A stretch of 64,000 nt of DNA from Amoebidium appalachense (taxonomy: Eukaryota > Ichthyosporea): NCBI GenBank assembly GCA_963693365.1, contig CAVNZM010000013.1, positions 8,618,001-8,682,000 on the forward strand. The letters run 5' to 3'. The notes under the pieces were generated by a model. That model saw only the letters and a program-made list of their open reading frames with translations, searched no databases and had not been told where the DNA came from. This document shows, piece by piece, positions 41,396 through 54,853 of this stretch (positions are counted from its first letter, which is position 1; each line of letters starts with the position of its first letter). The translations under genes were made by a program, and so were the position numbers.

Positions 41396-44300
41396 TGAAT
41401 ATCCCGTGCTAGGAAACCAATAACGTGAAAGTAACACATGCCGCATGTGGGTAGTTATTGAAAAAACCAATAATGTCTAGGCAACATACTATGTACATAT
41501 ACTATGCTACAAAGGGGGTTCTATACGAGCTACAACGTTGTGTTTTTTTCGTGTGACCCTCGTACTCCAGGGGCACATTCACCATCCCCCCCATAAACTT
41601 TGTGGTAAAGTTCTCGTGCTAGAAGCTGTTCTGTGGGTAGTTATTGAAAAAACGAATAATGTCTAGGTAACACATGTACATATGCTATGCTACAAGGGGG
41701 GTTCTATTCGAGCTACAATGTTGTGTTTTTTTTGTGTGACCCTCGTACTGAAGGGGCACATTCACCATCCCCCCCATAAACTTTGTGGTAAATGTCTCGT
41801 GCTAGAAGCTGTTCTGTGGGTAGTTATTGAAACAACCAATAATGTCTAGGTAACACATGGACATATACTATGCTACAAGGGGGGTCTATTCGAGCTACAA
41901 CATTGTGTTTTTTTCGTGTGACCCTCGTACTCCAGGGGCACATTCTCCATCCCCCCCATAAACTTTGTGGTAAATTTCTCGTGCTAGAAGCTGTTCTGTG
42001 GGTAGTTATTGAAAAAACGAATAATGTCTAGGTAACATACTATGTACATATACTATGCTACAAGGGGGGTTCTATACGAGCTACAACGTTGTGTTTTTTT
42101 CGTGTGACCCTCGTACTCCAGGGGCACATTCACCATCCCCCCCATCAACGTTGTGGTAAAGCTCTCGTGCTAGAAGCTGTTCTGTGGGTAGTTATTGAAA
42201 AAACGAATAATGTCTAGGTAACACATGTACTTATACTATGCTACAAGGGGGGTTCTATTCGAGCTACAATGTTGTGTTTTTTTCGTGTGACCCTCGTACT
42301 CCAGGGGCACATTCACCATCCACCCCATAAACTTTGTGGTAAATCTCTCGTGCTAGAGGCTGTTCTGTGGGTAGTTATTGAAAAACCAATAATGTCTAGG
42401 TAACATATGTACATATACTATGCTACAAGGGGGGTTCTATACGAGCTACAACGTTGTGTTTTTTTCGTGTGACCCTCGTACTCCAGGGGCACATTCCCCA
42501 TCCCCCCCATAAACTGTGTGGTACATTTCTCGTGCTAGAAGCTGTTCTGTGGGTAGGTATTGAAAAAACCAATAATGTGTAAGCAACACATGTACATATG
42601 CTATGCTACAAGGGGGGTTCTATACGAGCTACAACGTTGTATTTTTTTCGTGTGACCCTTGTACTCCAGGGGCACATTCACCATCCCCCCCATACACTTT
42701 GTGGTAAATGTCTCGTGCTAGAAGCTGTTCTGTGGGTAGTTATTGAAACAACCAATAATGTCTAGGTAACACATGGACATATACTATGCTACAAGGGGGG
42801 TCTATTCGAGCTACAACATTGTGTTTTTTTCGTGTGACCCTCGTACTCCAGGGGCACATTCACCATCCCCCCCACAAACGTTATGGTAAATGTCTCGTGC
42901 TAGAAGCTGTTCTGTGGGTAGCTATTGAAAAAACCAATAATGTCTAGGTAACATACTATGTACATATACTATGCTACAAGGGGGGTTCTATACGAGCTAC
43001 AACGTTGTGTTTTTTTCGTGTGACCCTCGTACTCCAGGGGCACATTCACCATCCCCCCCATCAACGTTGTGGTAAAGCTCTCGTGCTAGAAGCTGTTCTG
43101 TGGGTAGTTATTGAAAAAACGAATAATGTCTAGGTAACACATGTACTTATACTATGCTACAAGGGGGGTTCTATACGAGCTACAACTTTGTGTTTTTTTC
43201 GTGTGACCCTCGTACTCCAGGGGCACATTCACCATCCCCCCCACAAACTTTGTGGTAAATCTCTCGTGCTAGAAGCTGTTCTGTGGGTAGTTATTGAAAA
43301 AACCAATAATGTCTAGGTAACATACTATGTACATATACTATGCTACAAGGGGGGTTCTATACGAGCTACAACGTTGTGATTTTTTCGTGTGACCCTCGTA
43401 CTCCAGGGGCACATTCACCATCCACCCCATAAACTCTGTGGTAAAGCTCTCGTGCTAGAAGCTGTTCTGTGGGTAGTTATTGAAAAAACGAATAATGTCT
43501 AGGTAACACATGTACTTATACTATGCTACAAGGGGGGTTCTATTCGAGCTACAATGTTGTGTTTTTTTCGTGTGACCCTCGTACTCCAGGGGCACATTCA
43601 CCATCCACCCCATAAACTTTGTGGTAAATCTCTCGTGCTAGAGGCTGTTCTGTGGGTAGTTATTGAAAAACCAATAATGTCTAGGTAACATATGTACATA
43701 TTCTATGCTACAAGGGGGGTTCTATACGAGCTGCAACGTTGTGTTTTTTTTTGTGTGACCCTCGTACTCCAGGGGCACATTCCCCATCCCCCCCATAAAC
43801 TGTGTGGTAAATTTCTCGTGCTAGAAGCTGTTCTGTGGGTAGGTATTGAAAAAACCAATAATGTGTAAGCAACACATGTACATATACTATGCTACAAGGG
43901 GGGTTCTATTCGAGCTACAACGTTGTCTTTTTTTCGTGTGACCCTCGTACTCCAGGGGGGCACATTCCCCATCCCCCCATAAACTGTGTGGTAAATTTCT
44001 CGTGCTAGAAGCTGTTCTGTGGGTAGTTATTGAAAAAACCAAAAATGTCTAGGTAACACATGGACATATACTATGCTACAAGGGGGGTTCTATACGAGCT
44101 ACAACTTTGTGTTTTTTTCGTGTGACCCTCGTACTCCAGGGGCACATTCACCATCCCCCCCACAAACGTTATGGTAAATGTCTCGTGCTAGAGGCTATTC
44201 TGTGGGTAGTTATTGAAAAACCAATAATGTCTAGGTAACATATGTACATATTCTATGCTACAAGGGGGGTTCTATACGAGCTACAACGTTGTGTTTTTTT

Positions 44301-44460
44301 TTGTGTGACCCTCGTACTCCAGGGGCACATTCCCCATCCCCCCCATAAACTTTGTGGTAAATTTCTCGTGCTAGAGGCTGTTCTGTGGGTAGTTATTGAA
44401 AACCCAATAATGTCTAGGTAACATATGTACATATACTATGCTACAAGGGGGGTTCTATGC
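41396..44460. repeat. ~183 bp satellite array, about 16 units
   Basis: Head-to-tail units of 182-187 bases, each with GGGTAGTTATTGAAAAA, CTATGCTACAAGGGGGGTTC, GTGTGACCCTCGTACTCCAG, CATTCACCATCCCCCCCATA and CTCGTGCTAGAAGCTGTTCT. Variant markers recur 916 bases apart (five units): GAAACAACC at 41829 and 42745, and CATCAACG at 42143 and 43059, so part of the array has a higher-order repeat. The left end fades at about 41396. The right end stops inside a unit at 44455 with a CTATGCTACAAGGGG duplication, then (GT)n. It has no coding potential. It could be a pericentromeric or subtelomeric satellite or a locally expanded array. Confidence 0.95.
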
Positions 44461-45770
<1,310 letters not shown>

Positions 45771-45839
45771 TCAATGATAAGCCGGCCATGTGTTTATCAT
45801 GGCGCACCGGTAAATGCATGTGGCGATTATGTGTAAATA

Positions 45840-47212
45840 TATAAACGGAAATACATTATAAAAAAGGACTCACTCAACGAGATGAAGGAGCGTTACAGAA
45901 CGTACGTGTCTGCCGCCCCCCCCCCCCCCCCCCCCCCCGCCCGCCCCCCCCCCCCCCCCCCCAACCCCCCCCCTGTCTTCCCTCCTTCCCACTACGACCC
46001 CCCCCCCCCCCCTGCACGTGTCTAGGTGTATAGATCCTACACGAAACGATGGCAGAACTTTCGCCATTTGGTAATGGACTCCGTGCCGCTCTAGTGCATT
46101 ATATTGTAAAGTAATATCACCAACAAAAAACGCAGGTTCGGCAAAGCTGCGTACGAGTGCTTCAAGGACTCCACCAAAAACGAACTCAAAACATCGAAAT
46201 TCCATGCTGGTGTGCATTATTCTGACGACTATCGCCTCTTTGGCCCGGTGGAGTCAGCTGAGAGCTGGGAGCGTGCACACAAATACTACTGCAAGATGCC
46301 GTATCGTATGACCGACAAGAACTCTGCATTGAATATTTTGCAGTTGAGGCATGTTTGTATGTCGTAGTCCACATGTCGACGATATTATGTATCGTCTTAC
46401 GACCGTTTGTACCGTACGATATATCGTTTTACGACAGTAATATGGATGGTATTGTTACCGTCTTGGGGATGGCCCATGGATATACATAAGGCGTGTTATG
46501 GATTATGTTTGGACATCTTTATTACACCTACTAGACATGTGAACTACCGAAAGGTGGATACTACAAGATGGATACATTTGCACGGTTAATAACGTGCAGG
46601 GGATTGATGGGGCCCCAACCAAATTTTGCATTAGGCAGTGTCTCTGTGTGGGTGATGTAACAAAACCGGTCGGACTGTCCCGGGAAAAGTTATTGACCGT
46701 TGTACGTCCATATTATGCAACTTTTGAAATGCGCTGTAATACATAGGGAAAGGGGGGGGGATTCAACGGTTAATAACGTGCAGGGGATTGTTGGGAGCAC
46801 AACCAAACTTTGCATTAGGCAGTTTCTCTGTGTGGGGGGTCTAACAAAACCGGCCGGAATGGGGGGATATCACCACTTTCATTCCGCGGCCACCTGATGA
46901 GCCTCATCCGCTTTCCATGAGGCGTGCAAAAACAAATTCACATGTCAGTTGCGCCCGTTAGATAATCTCCTTGTGATCATTATGATGACCGTATGGATTT
47001 TGGTATGTGATCACTATAATGATCGTATGAGGCATAGAATGAGATCATTATGATGATCGTATGGGGGTATAACTAGCGATCCTTATGGTGGTCGTATGGG
47101 GCATATAATGAGATCATTATAATGATCGTATGGGGGTATAATTAGCGATCCTTATGGTGGTCGTATGGGGCTTCTATGAAAAACTACTCCGGGGGTCATT
47201 CATTCCCAGGAC
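45840..47212. repeat. Duplicated non-coding segment and 66 bp minisatellite
   Basis: GGTTAATAACGTGCAGGGGA and the next ~75 bases occur at about 46583 and 46763 (180 bases apart, about 85-90% alike by eye). From 46970 to 47165 units of about 66 bases with GATCATTATGATGATCGTAT and GATCCTTATGGTGGTCGTAT alternate two to three times. No coding frame is convincing. Confidence 0.7.
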
Positions 47213-47223
47213 ACCCCTACCCC

Positions 47224-47280
<57 letters not shown>

Positions 47281-47282
47281 TA

Positions 47283-47322
<40 letters not shown>

Positions 47323-47332
47323 GGGGTAGGAG
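47213..47332. repeat. Large AT palindrome (hairpin/cruciform)
   Basis: CCTACCCCCCAATATAT at the left end is the exact reverse complement of ATATATTGGGGGGTAGG at the right end. Between them lie two (AT)n arms joined by TAGTATACTTATA. The whole can fold into one hairpin with arms of roughly 58 bases. Confidence 0.9.
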
Positions 47333-47800
47333 TATACTATATATATATACATAAAACTATTGTACTTATACATTATAAAAACAGTATCTATTATTGCAGA
47401 ATTCGCCGTTTCTTATTAGTTTACAGACGTCGGAAACATCATATTAAGATGCTTAGAATCGCCTTCACAGTATGCTTTGTTTTCGACGTCGACGATACCC
47501 ATCATGTTAGCCTACACAGTATACATACGTAGAACAGGCTTACGACGTCCATAGCACATCTATAGCATTGGAATAGGTGCTACATTTGTTTAATGGACGG
47601 TGTAAACGCATGCACAGCATGTCCATAGGATGACGTTGGCATATACACATGAGGGTCGAGAAATCAGTGGACCTCTTTATTACCCTGTAACATGCTTGTC
47701 GACGTCGACGATGGGTTTTCAGCTTTTCCATCCATTAAAATGTCGAGGGTACCAAACGCAGCCACTCAGGTATCGTAAACTACTCCGAACCCGTCGTCGA
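47333..47800. other. Short unassigned stretch
   Basis: AT-rich with repeated CGTCGACG-like motifs (47486, 47700, 47790). It shares TCGTAAACTAC with the end of the RNase H fragment at 37769, which may mark the start of the next LINE piece. No gene is seen. Confidence 0.35.
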
Positions 47801-49030
47801 CGTCGTAGAGGGGTTTCCGATGGGGGGGGAAGATTGCTGATGTGCTCCCAGCCGAACGGAACCCCCTCAAGCTCAACAAGGGGCCCACACAGGCAACCAT
47901 CGGGGCAGTCAGAGGAAACACTCGTAGCCTGTCCCTGGCCATGGGCACCCTGCCTACCATGGCACGGCTACACCGAGATCACCCCACCGTCGTTACACAG
48001 CCCACATGCCCCCGGTGCAGCCAGCACCCTGAGACCACCACCCACCTCTGGGCCTGCCCGGCCCATGCCGGGGAAGTCCCCACCCTGACCACCGCCATCA
48101 CAGCCTGCATCCACAACGTCCTGCACACTCGTCATCCAAACACCCCCACGGCACAGCACCACCATACGGCAGCCACGGTGGTAGACCAATGTGCATGGAT
48201 AAACTGGATAGGAGGCAACGGTGTCCCACCTGACCCCGAAGACACCAAGTGGGTCGAACGGGGATTCTGCCCACGATCGGTGGGCCCACTACTTGCAGCC
48301 ACCGGCACCACCAAGACCACCACCCGGGCCATCTTAGGAAAAATCACAGTAGAGTTGCAATCCTTTTTCTTTTCAAAAATTTGGCACCCACGGAACACAA
48401 CATTCCCCCCCACCCACCCCAAAATGCAAAAACACCACCATATACCCACCACCCGTAGAAAGAAAAGTATGGCTCTCCAAAAACCCAAAACACCAACAAA
48501 TACACCCCCCACACACACCCGGCCGGCCTGTTCTGACTGCCGGAACACACACAGACCCGGTGTGCCCTGTAAAACCCACCTTTTAGTCCACAAAAACATC
48601 GCCACAACACACGTACAACAACACATAATGTTAGGCAGCAACCCCCCACCACCACCACCACCACACCCCATCATCCACCCATACCCACCGTAAATATTAT
48701 ACACAACACCTAGGACTTCCCAATACTGTAGATCGACCAATGAGAGCCCTCGGTTAACGTTTATTGCTAGGTTTTGAATGGAGGGGAGGACTGGAGCCTC
48801 CTGCCGGCGTGGCTGGGGTAGTAGCCATGGGCAAAGTGTGTACTTATAGTTAGGTTGTGAAGGATGGTTTAGCTTAGCTGAACTCATAGATAGCACCTTA
48901 ACTGTACTGTCGGTGCTGTGTGGTAGACGGTAGTTTCCCTAGAGGGCCTGAAAAGGCCCTCCGGGAACAAAACGTGATAAAATAAAATAAATATAAAAAT
49001 AAAAAATAAAAAATATAAATAAAAAATTTG
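47801..49030 (+). mobile_element. LINE family S: C-terminal region and 3' UTR
   Basis: The frame to the stop at 48693 encodes the region after RNase H: GNTRSLSLAMGTLPTMARLH, a CCHC finger (CPRCSQHPETTTHLWAC), a hydrophobic block, FFFSKIWHPRN, a basic region, a second Cys/His knuckle (CSDCRNTHRPGVPC) and a proline run. The untranslated region to about 48970 and the sequence CCGGGAACAAAACGTGAT are shared with 1020-1690. The tail is an (ATAAA)n-like run to 49028. Reverse transcriptase and RNase H are missing upstream, so this is a truncated copy, but its remaining frame is intact. The CCHC finger is typical of nucleic-acid binding at LINE polyprotein ends. Confidence 0.88.
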
Positions 49031-49377
49031 GGAGAATCGATCCGGCCTCTTCCGCTTATCATGCACATGGGCCAAAGTTCGTCATAACATCAGAAAATAA
49101 ATAGAAAAAAACCCCCCAAATAAATAACGGCATATCCTATAGGCCTAATAGCTAACTGATTCTATCTACTACTCTCTACTGTGTCTATACATGATTACGA
49201 AAAGCAATAATCGTATACGATCTTGATCGACGTTCTTGTCAATGAGCAGGACTTGAACATCCGTGCGCGGCACGTGCGCAATCAGCAATGTCGATATATG
49301 TTGCCCGCTCCTGACAGTAGTGTACTTGCCGTCCTGTTGCCGTGACACCAGCTGCAGCACGTGTATCACCAACGTGT

Positions 49378-49451
<74 letters not shown>

Positions 49452-50089
49452 TATGCACGTGTGTGTGTGTGTGTGTATGCGCGCGGTTGTGTTTGTGCAC
49501 ACGTGCGGTGTGTGTGTGCGCGCGTGCGCGCCATGGTGCACATCTGTGTGCGTGCGTGTGTACATGTGTACAGTGTCACGGTGTCACGTGGGTGGATGTG
49601 TGTGTGTGTGTGGGGGGGGGGGGTTCAAGCAGTAAATCTCGACGTCCCCGGGCCCCTGGTGGTACTACCCTCCGGATCCCCCCCCCCCCCCCCCCCCCCT
49701 CCCCGACCCCCTCCCCTAGGTAGCGTGCAGAGGTGGGTGGGTCCCGCCCTTCCCTCCCCCCCCTAGGCCACCCCCCCCTCTTCCTCGCCCTCCCTCCCTC
49801 CCCCCCCTCCGGCCTCCGGCCAGGGGCGAGTGGGGTGGTGCACGTGGGTCGGCAACCCCCTCCCCCGTGACTGCGCGTGCGCGTGATCATGGCCAGAGTC
49901 TCTTTTCCACCCACCAAGGTTACGACCATCTCTCACCTTAGGTCACTTATAATTAGGTCAAACACTTTCCCACGATTCTTGTATTTCCACCCTCGAGAGT
50001 CTAGGACGATTTGGCCCTTCCATCACTATTACATGTAGCCCTGATAAACCCGACACACTCACCTCCACAGATGGCTATTATTCCTAATT
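49031..50089. repeat. Intergenic with (GT)n and C-rich blocks
   Basis: (GT)n at 49381-49449 and C/G-rich sequence at 49610-49870. No exon is recognised; the last 150 bases lead into LINE B. Confidence 0.55.
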
Positions 50090-52260
50090 ATTCCACCTTA
50101 ATTCTGCTCCTTCCACGCACCCTTCGTATTCTTTACTCTCCACACCACCTTTCTGGCCGATTGATTCTTCCTTTCCAAGCGAATATTTGAGCTATTTTAT
50201 TGCTGCACACGTTCAACGTGCTATTTCTGCCCTAAAACCCAAGAAGGCTTGTGGTCCGGATGCCCTTCCACCCGCGCTTCCTAAGGCATTGTGGCCTCCG
50301 CCCGTTATTACCAAAGGCGGGAATACGCCGCCTCCACCCCCCTTTGCGTATTTGGTGAGCGAGTTTTTCTCTGCCTTCCATGAGTTGGGATTCATTCCTT
50401 CGTCGTGGAATGACACCATCATTAATCCAGTCCGTAAGAAGGTCTCTACTGGTCCGATTTCTTCCTTCCGGCCAGTCACCTTAACTAACATATTTCGTCG
50501 CCTAATCGAGTCCTGCATATTGCGTGCCTTCCACAAGCATGAGACCTTATCGAGTATCTTCCGGTTTAGCAATATTCAGGGCGGATTTCGGCATGCTTAT
50601 TCGTGCTATACTCATGCTCTTCTATTACATGACACTAATCGTTCTGGATGTCGCGAGGTATGCTTTATCGACCTTAAGAATGCCTATGACACGGTTCCAA
50701 CGAATTTGCTGTGGCACAAGTTGGCCTCTCGAGGGCTACCTCTTCCCTTTGGTCGGCTACTTCAGGCGTTATTTGACCGCACCCATGGGGCTGCCGTTGT
50801 GAATGGGGTACTGAGTAACGGATTCAACGTACTCGAGGCCTTTTACAGGGCTCACTTTTGAGTCCCCTTCTCTTTGATGTCTTTATTGACGACTTAGCGG
50901 TAGAAATTCAACAATTTCCAGTTGCCGGCGACTCTTGTGTATCCAACCTTTTTTTTAGCTGATGATATTGTCTTAGTCACTCGCGATCCTTCTATTATGA
51001 ATAACATGCTTTCTCGAGTAGATGGCTGGTGTTTCCGGAATTTCATGAAAATTGGGATAGATAAATGCAGCACCTATTCTTCCAATGCACAGTACACTCT
51101 GAACAATCAACCTATCCCAATCACGTCCTCCTATGACTATTTAGGTATTCCTTTCACCTCTAAGGGTATCTGGTTTAAGCACCTTTTGACTTCGCGCATT
51201 TCTCGTGCGCGTGGTCGCTTATAATCTATCAAGGAATATTCGCAAATATCTCTAATATTCATCCTGCCAATTTCCTCACTCTTTATAAAGTTTTTCTTCG
51301 TCCATGTTTCGAATATGGCCTCCCGTTACTCTTGTGTGCCCCTCCACGGCAACAGCGCGCGGCTCTTCAGGAATTCGATTCCTTTCAGCCTGAATTCATC
51401 CAGTTTATTTCTCGAACCTCACGTAGGCATCCTTTGGCGGCTCCCTTGCTGAGTGTTTTTGGTCTCCCTCCGGCGCGCCAGCGTATGAATGAATTAGGAC
51501 TTCGCTTTTGTTTTCATTTGGTTAGGCTTCCTTCTTATCATCCCTTGTTGCAATTCTTTCCTTCTTTAGCACCTGTTCCCGGCATTTCTAATGTTCGTGC
51601 GAAATGTCCTATCCCCAATCTTTCTCCCATTCCGAGAAATCCTTTTAAATACTTATCTCCTTTACTTTTCTCTTCAACTAGTTATCAGCAGTATGTTACT
51701 TGGCTTCATGCTCAATATCCTTTGCTTCATCGTTGTGATAAAGAGTGTCATGGTAGGGCTCTTGAGCCTGTGCTTCTTTTTATATTAGAGACTCGTCTAT
51801 TTTCTTTACAGTCGTTGTGTAGATTAGCTACTTATAATTATCCTTCCTCTCGTAAACCTACCACACTTACCGATTTTGCATTTCTAACCCCTCCTTGTGA
51901 TATAGCTTGGAAATGTTTATTTTAGCGCTGTAACCTTTGTTTCCATAAATGCTTGTGCCACTTTTGTGCAGAACCTTTTTCTCGTAAACACTTAGATAGC
52001 TGTATTTATTTATCTCAGATTATTCCGTTAGAAATTAGAAGACTGGCTTATTTAGATAATCCTGATATGACGTCTATTGACTATCTGTTGAACCACGGTA
52101 TGTTTAACGAGTTTTCTAAGGTGTATGATTATTTAAGTCGGTATCTCCTCCTTATCCAAGAGTGAGGGCTTTTATATTTTTTTCTCCGAGATATCGGTGA
52201 TATCTCGATGGCTTCTATTTTGCTGAGCATATCAATAAAGTCATTATAATAATTATAAAA
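50090..52260 (+). pseudogene. Decayed LINE reverse transcriptase (element B)
   Basis: A plus-strand non-LTR reverse transcriptase broken into several frames. The first (50187-50861) has ALKPKKACGPDALPP, SSFRPVTLTNIFRRLIE and motif A (FIDLKNAYDTV). A shift near 50830 leads to LLQGSLLSPLLFDVFIDDLA and the catalytic FFADDIVLV box. After a break near 51224 the frame gives EYGLPLLL and a long thumb/linker to a TAG at 51925. Beyond it, CHFCAEPFSRKHLDSC is the C-terminal zinc knuckle, ending TGA at 52165. CAATAAAG at about 52231 may be its polyadenylation signal. It is 5'-truncated, with no endonuclease, and related to element A. At least three inactivating breaks are present. Confidence 0.9.
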
Positions 52261-52387
52261 ATTTCAAACTTTTTGTAGTCGTTTCCTTTTTTTCTTTTCT
52301 TTTTTTTTCCCCTTAAAGTTTTCTTTTTTTTTCTTCACTGAGTCCTCCTTTTGACTGAATATTTCCTAGTTTGGCCAATCATACATA

Positions 52388-52834
<447 letters not shown>

Positions 52835-52849
52835 CCTCATACATATCCC

Positions 52850-53222
52850 CTCCCCCCCCCCCCCCCCCCTCCCCCCCCTCCCCCCTCTTCCCCCCCCCCC
52901 CCCACACACACACACACATGTACACACACACACACACACGTACAAACGGCTTCTTCTGCCGGATGCATACTCTTTGTGTGTTCTTTGGACTTTTGGAAGG
53001 TTTCACTTTGTGTTAAGTCCGCGGCAAACGTGTACTACAGTAACTATATTATGCTCTGTAAAATTTTCTAACGACTCCCCCCCCCCCCATCCCCACCATC
53101 ACCCCCCTCCCGCCCACTCACCTCCCCCTCCTCCCCCCCCACCCTGCTCATTTACACAAGTAAATGCGCGTCGTGCACATGTCATGTGCACACATGCACA
53201 CGCACACACACATCTACAGACA

Positions 53223-53301
<79 letters not shown>

Positions 53302-54804
53302 ACACAGACACACATGCAACGGTCTGTATGAAATATTGGGGGCAAGGTTATATCGTGCTCACCGTGCAGTGTTCGTGTGTGCGCATCTGTGTGGCGGGAA
53401 ATGTATGTGTGTGTGGTGTGGGTGAGTGTATCCGATCCGGGATGTTCATGCGTATGTCGAGTGCTCATTGCTGGTCAAAGTTTGTGCAACGGCGTGTGCG
53501 TGCAGTAGTACTACATGCGTGTGCAGGTATGTGTGAATTCAATACGGCGAAAGTGTGTGCGTGTGTGTGCGCGCCCAGTGGGGCGACTGGAGAATAGTTC
53601 GAGAGGGGGGGGAAGGGGGGGGGAGGGGGGGGGAGGGGGGGGAGGGGGCGGCCGGGGAGGAAGGGCGGACTCCGAAGGGAGGGTGGGGAGTATGACCGTA
53701 GAATATATAGCCGGATTTTAGGTAATCAACTTGTGACTCCTATTGGTTAGCCTCCATGTTTACGTTTTGCCATTGTATGCATATGTAAACCGCTGCTGAA
53801 TGATGTTAATATTATGTGATTAGCTTATCTATTATGGTCACAGTATGGCAGCCTATGGGGCGTGTGGGTCCCCCGCTCCCCCCCCCCCCCCCCCCCCCCC
53901 CCTCCCTTCCGGGGGGGGGGGGGGGGGGGGGGGGGGAGGGGGGGGGAGGGGGGGGGGGGGACCCAGCTACTCAGGCGGGTGGTGGTCCCCCTCCCCCTGC
54001 TAGCCGGAGGGGGGGTGGGTTCCTCTTCTCTCCCCCCAAGTTCTCTACCCGCGTCCCCGTTTCAATATCACTGCCCGTTAAACAGTGCCACACCGACACG
54101 GTAGTGACACTGTGTGTTTTAAATGTGTACAAGTGTATGCGTGTGCGCGCGTGCCTGTATTCATGGTACACATGTGTCACATGTGGGTGCGTACATGTGC
54201 ATGGGTAACGTGGGTACTACTAATCTAAGAGTGTGCCTCGGCTATTTTCTATTGGCCACTATGTGTGTGTGCGCGGGTATATGCGTGTACACGCCTGCAT
54301 GTGTGCTGTGGACAGCCTCACGGTGTGCGGGGTTGTTCTGTTCTGTGGGGGAGAGGGGGTGGGGGGGGGGGGGGGGTGAGAAGGGGCCCGGCAGGGGAGT
54401 CCGATGATTGACAAAAGGTCCATACTGCAACCAAATTTCAAAATGTGCGTACGGGCCGTCATAAAATGGACACTTCTTGTTTTCCTGCCCCGTAAAAACC
54501 CGCCAGATGCAAGGCTTTCAGCAGTGACTTGTGCATTCAATTGCAACCAGATATCCCATGTCCGAGCGAGTGGCCGTGCACTGACTGCTCCCCCCCCCCC
54601 CCCCCCCACCCCCCTCACCCCTCCTCCTGTACCTCCCCCTGCCACCACTCCCACCGCCCCTACCACCACCATGGTCACCACCACCAGGCCAGATCACTTC
54701 TTTAGACACCTGTTAGACCGGCCAGACTCGCACCTCTGAGGCACAATATGTATGCCTTTATGTAGCCAACATTATAAGGTTTGGCATTTCGAAGGGAAAA
54801 GGCT

Positions 54805-54853
<49 letters not shown>

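Noticed and set aside
41396-44460. CRISPR array
   Set aside because: Units of ~183 bases are tandem without unique spacers, in a eukaryotic context.
46868-46925. Hammerhead ribozyme core (CTGATGAG)
   Set aside because: The CTGATGA box is present, but the required GAAA box and closing stems are missing on both strands.
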